This document shows, in pieces, positions 61,829-64,000 of a DNA stretch of 64,000 bases; the first letter of the stretch is position 1; every line of letters begins with the position of its first letter. The translations under genes and the position numbers were made by a program. The DNA comes from Rhizobium grahamii CCGE 502 (GTDB taxonomy: Bacteria; Pseudomonadota; Alphaproteobacteria; Rhizobiales; Rhizobiaceae): the NCBI RefSeq assembly GCF_000298315.2, contig NZ_AEYE02000005.1:124001-188000 (forward strand), read 5' to 3'. The notes below the pieces were generated by a model. The model worked only from the letters and a program-made list of their open reading frames with translations. It was not told the DNA's origin and did no database searches.

Positions 61829-63537
61829 TGGACACAGCTTGGATGCCGGAGTCGACCTGGTCGACTGCTGTTCCAGACTGGAAAGAGCGCATCCGCTTTC
61901 GAAGATCCATGGTGCCGGATCTGCCGCTCTTCGATGCCGTGGCGGAAAAGGCACTACGGATTTTCAAGCGGCTCCGCGTGCCGGACGTCATCGGAAACCC
62001 CACCTACGGCGAGGCCTGCGACGAGTGGGTCTTTGATATCGTCAGGGTCATCTTCGGGAGCTATGACCCCGAAATAAAGCGGCGCATGTTGCGGGAATTC
62101 TTCCTGCTGGTGCCGAAGAAGAATGGAAAATCCTCTATCGCCGCCGCCATCATGGTGACGGCGGCAATCTTGAACGAGCGGCCGGAAGCCGAGTTGCTGC
62201 TGATCGCGCCGACGAAAACAATCGCAGGGATCTCGTTTAAGCAGGCTGCTGGTATCGTCCGCCTGGATGCGGAGCTTTCCAAGCTCTTCCACATTCAGGA
62301 TCATCTGAAGACGATCACGCACTTGAACACACTTGCGGTGATCATCGTTAAGGCTGCTGCCGCTGACGTTATCACCGGCTCGAAGGCCACCTACATCCTG
62401 ATCGATGAAACGCACGTCTTCGCGACCATGGCGAAGGCCGCAGACATCTTCGTCGAAATCCGCGGTTCACTGGCCGCTCGACCCGACGGCTTCCTGGTGC
62501 AGATTACCACCCAGTCGAAGACGCCGCCAACAGGCGTGTTCAAGGCTGAGTTGAAGAAGGCGCGCGACGTTCGCGACGGTCTGTTTGAGTTCCCCATGCT
62601 GGCGGTTCTCTACGAACTGCCGCCGGAGGATGCGGTCGACGGCGGGTGGATGCGGAGGGAGTTGTGGGGGCTCGTCAACCCGAACCTAAACCGTTCCGTC
62701 GATGAGGCCTACCTCGCGGGCGAGATTGCAACGGCGCTGCGCGAAGGGCCTGAGAAGCTGGCTCTGATCGCGTCCCAGCACTTCAACGTGGAGGTCGGGC
62801 TTGGACTACATGCTGATCGCTGGGCTGGAGCCGACTACTGGCTTGCAGCAGCGGCCAAGGAGATGACGCTCGATCGTCTCCTCGCAGAGAGCGAGGTTGT
62901 CGTGATCGGTGTCGATGGTGGTGGCCTCGATGACTTGATGGCGATTGCGGTCATTGGTCGTCAGAAAGGCACACGCAACTGGCTGCACTGGGGTCGGGCT
63001 TGGGCACATGAGGATGTGTTCGAGCGCCGGCAGGAGATAGCGCCACGCCTTCGCCAGTTCGAGGGTGAAGGGGACCTGGTTGTCTGTAAGGAGGTTGATG
63101 ACGACGTGAACGAAATCGCGGATATCTGCGAGAGGGTTCACGCGCTAGGCCTTCTGCCGGAGCAAGCAGCTATCGGTCTTGATGCCTATGGTATCGCAAC
63201 GCTGCTTGATACCTTGGCTGAAAAGGGGATTGGCGGGGATCTGACCTTGGCAGTCTCTCAAGGCTGGAAACTTCAATCGGCCATTACGACGCTGCCTAGA
63301 AAGCTCAAGGACCGAACGTTGCAGCATTGCGATCAGCCTTTGATGGCTTGGGCAGTGGGCAACGCCAAGACTGAGTTGCGAGGCTCGAACTATCTGGTGA
63401 CAAAACAAGCGGCCGGCGCGTCGAAGATCGACCCGCTGATGGCTCTCTTCAACGCAGCGATGCTGATGTTCCAGAACCCGGAAGCGAGGGGTGACGGCAT
63501 GGACGATTACTTCAAGAGCATGGCAGGTGCGGCGTGA
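61828..63537 (+). CDS. terminase large subunit
   Basis: The 569-residue packaging motor has Walker A (LVPKKNGKSS, about residues 93-102), Walker B (LIDETHVF, near residue 192), and a C-terminal RNase H-like nuclease with acidic VIGVDGGGLDD (near residue 358). The sequence is of the HK97/phage-terminase type. It packages DNA into empty heads. It overlaps the portal gene by 4 bases. Confidence 0.95.
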   Translation: MDTAWMPESTWSTAVPDWKERIRFRRSMVPDLPLFDAVAEKALRIFKRLRVPDVIGNPTYGEACDEWVFDIVRVIFGSYDPEIKRRMLREFFLLVPKKNGKSSIAAAIMVTAAILNERPEAELLLIAPTKTIAGISFKQAAGIVRLDAELSKLFHIQDHLKTITHLNTLAVIIVKAAAADVITGSKATYILIDETHVFATMAKAADIFVEIRGSLAARPDGFLVQITTQSKTPPTGVFKAELKKARDVRDGLFEFPMLAVLYELPPEDAVDGGWMRRELWGLVNPNLNRSVDEAYLAGEIATALREGPEKLALIASQHFNVEVGLGLHADRWAGADYWLAAAAKEMTLDRLLAESEVVVIGVDGGGLDDLMAIAVIGRQKGTRNWLHWGRAWAHEDVFERRQEIAPRLRQFEGEGDLVVCKEVDDDVNEIADICERVHALGLLPEQAAIGLDAYGIATLLDTLAEKGIGGDLTLAVSQGWKLQSAITTLPRKLKDRTLQHCDQPLMAWAVGNAKTELRGSNYLVTKQAAGASKIDPLMALFNAAMLMFQNPEARGDGMDDYFKSMAGAA

Positions 63538-64000
63538 ACCTTCTTCGAAAAATGGCGGATGTCGTCATCCGAACGCTGTCTCTCACCAGTTCGGCCGGCT
63601 GGCGCAGCGAAGGCGAGCGTGGGGACGCAGGTGAGTTGGTGACTGCCGATAGTGTCCTGAGCATCTCAGCGGTATGGGCCTGCGTGAATCTCATCGCCGG
63701 CACAATCGCAAGTCTGCCGGTCATGATCTACCGCGTCGACAAGAAGGGAAATCGTGTCGTTGCTAAGGAACATCCATTGTATCGCGTGCTGCATGACAGC
63801 CCAAATTATGATCAGACGGCTGTAGACTTCTGGGAATTCGTGGCTGCTTCTATCGAGCTTCGAGGCAATGGGTACGCCCGAATCGAACGAAGCGTAGGGA
63901 ATGTCGCCGGCCTTCATCCAATCATTCCGGAGGTTTCCGTCCGGCGTCTAACGAATGGCTCGATCGAGTATCGGTGGTCACAAGACGGAAAATCATACGT
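63534..64000 (+). CDS. phage portal protein, N-terminal part
   Basis: The visible 155 residues begin at GTG (MNLLRKMADVVIRTLSLTSS) and hold typical HK97-type portal segments: ISAVWACVNLIAGTIASLPV, HPLYRVLHDSPNYDQTAVDF and FVAASIELRGNGYARIER. The portal forms the DNA channel at the head vertex. The frame is open to the window end, so the gene continues beyond it. Confidence 0.92.
   Translation, partial: MNLLRKMADVVIRTLSLTSSAGWRSEGERGDAGELVTADSVLSISAVWACVNLIAGTIASLPVMIYRVDKKGNRVVAKEHPLYRVLHDSPNYDQTAVDFWEFVAASIELRGNGYARIERSVGNVAGLHPIIPEVSVRRLTNGSIEYRWSQDGKSY

Overview
The window is a piece of an alphaproteobacterial chromosome of the order Rhizobiales, most likely family Rhizobiaceae (Sinorhizobium/Ensifer/Rhizobium). 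Reasons: the cytochrome aa3 assembly cluster (ctaB, a 44-residue protein, ctaG, ctaE, DUF983, SURF1) runs into ispH-thrB-rnhA; a CcrM-type GANTC methyltransferase lies near mutY, a DciA-like gene, a dsbA-like gene, smc and ppdK; an AztABC-type zinc importer follows a Zur-like operator; and codons are GC-rich. The assignment rests on gene content recognised by eye, not on a database search.

Bases 1-44041 are core chromosome: respiration (1-4053), isoprenoid, threonine and RNA metabolism (4116-7524), formaldehyde oxidation (7588-8778), zinc uptake (9385-12081), peroxide and thiol proteins (12172-13558), a zinc metallopeptidase, a c-di-GMP protein and the thrC operon (13697-21816), a mixed block with an ArsR regulator and two small monooxygenase-like genes (22045-26927), then ccrM, mutY, dciA-like, dsbA-like, smc and ppdK (27087-39019). 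Small conserved genes and tRNA-Gln follow, ending at tRNA-Pro(CGG) at 43965-44041.

Bases from about 44005 to the end (64000) are the left 20 kb of a temperate siphovirus-like prophage integrated at tRNA-Pro. A leftward operon (52603 down to 44150) carries small regulators, a DnaN-like sliding clamp, DUF1643, an HD phosphohydrolase, HNH, methylase-like and ASCH proteins, an excisionase candidate and the tyrosine integrase. The immunity region (52717-53877) is laid out like that of lambda: a self-cleaving CI-type repressor, a Cro-like gene on the other strand, and five copies of one 15-bp operator placed over PL and PR. The rightward operon holds a ParB/MT-A70 fusion, a PAPS-reductase-like protein, a lambda-O-like initiator with iterons inside its coding sequence, a NusG-like protein followed by a structured RNA and two near-identical terminators, then HNH, small terminase, large terminase and the start of the portal gene.

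The points most worth a second look are the intragenic iterons (58361-58462), the five-operator switch, the phage NusG homologue with its twin terminators, the DNA-modification-like gene set, the phage sliding clamp, the 42-residue first gene of the zinc operon, and a terminator-bounded RNA candidate between smc and ppdK.
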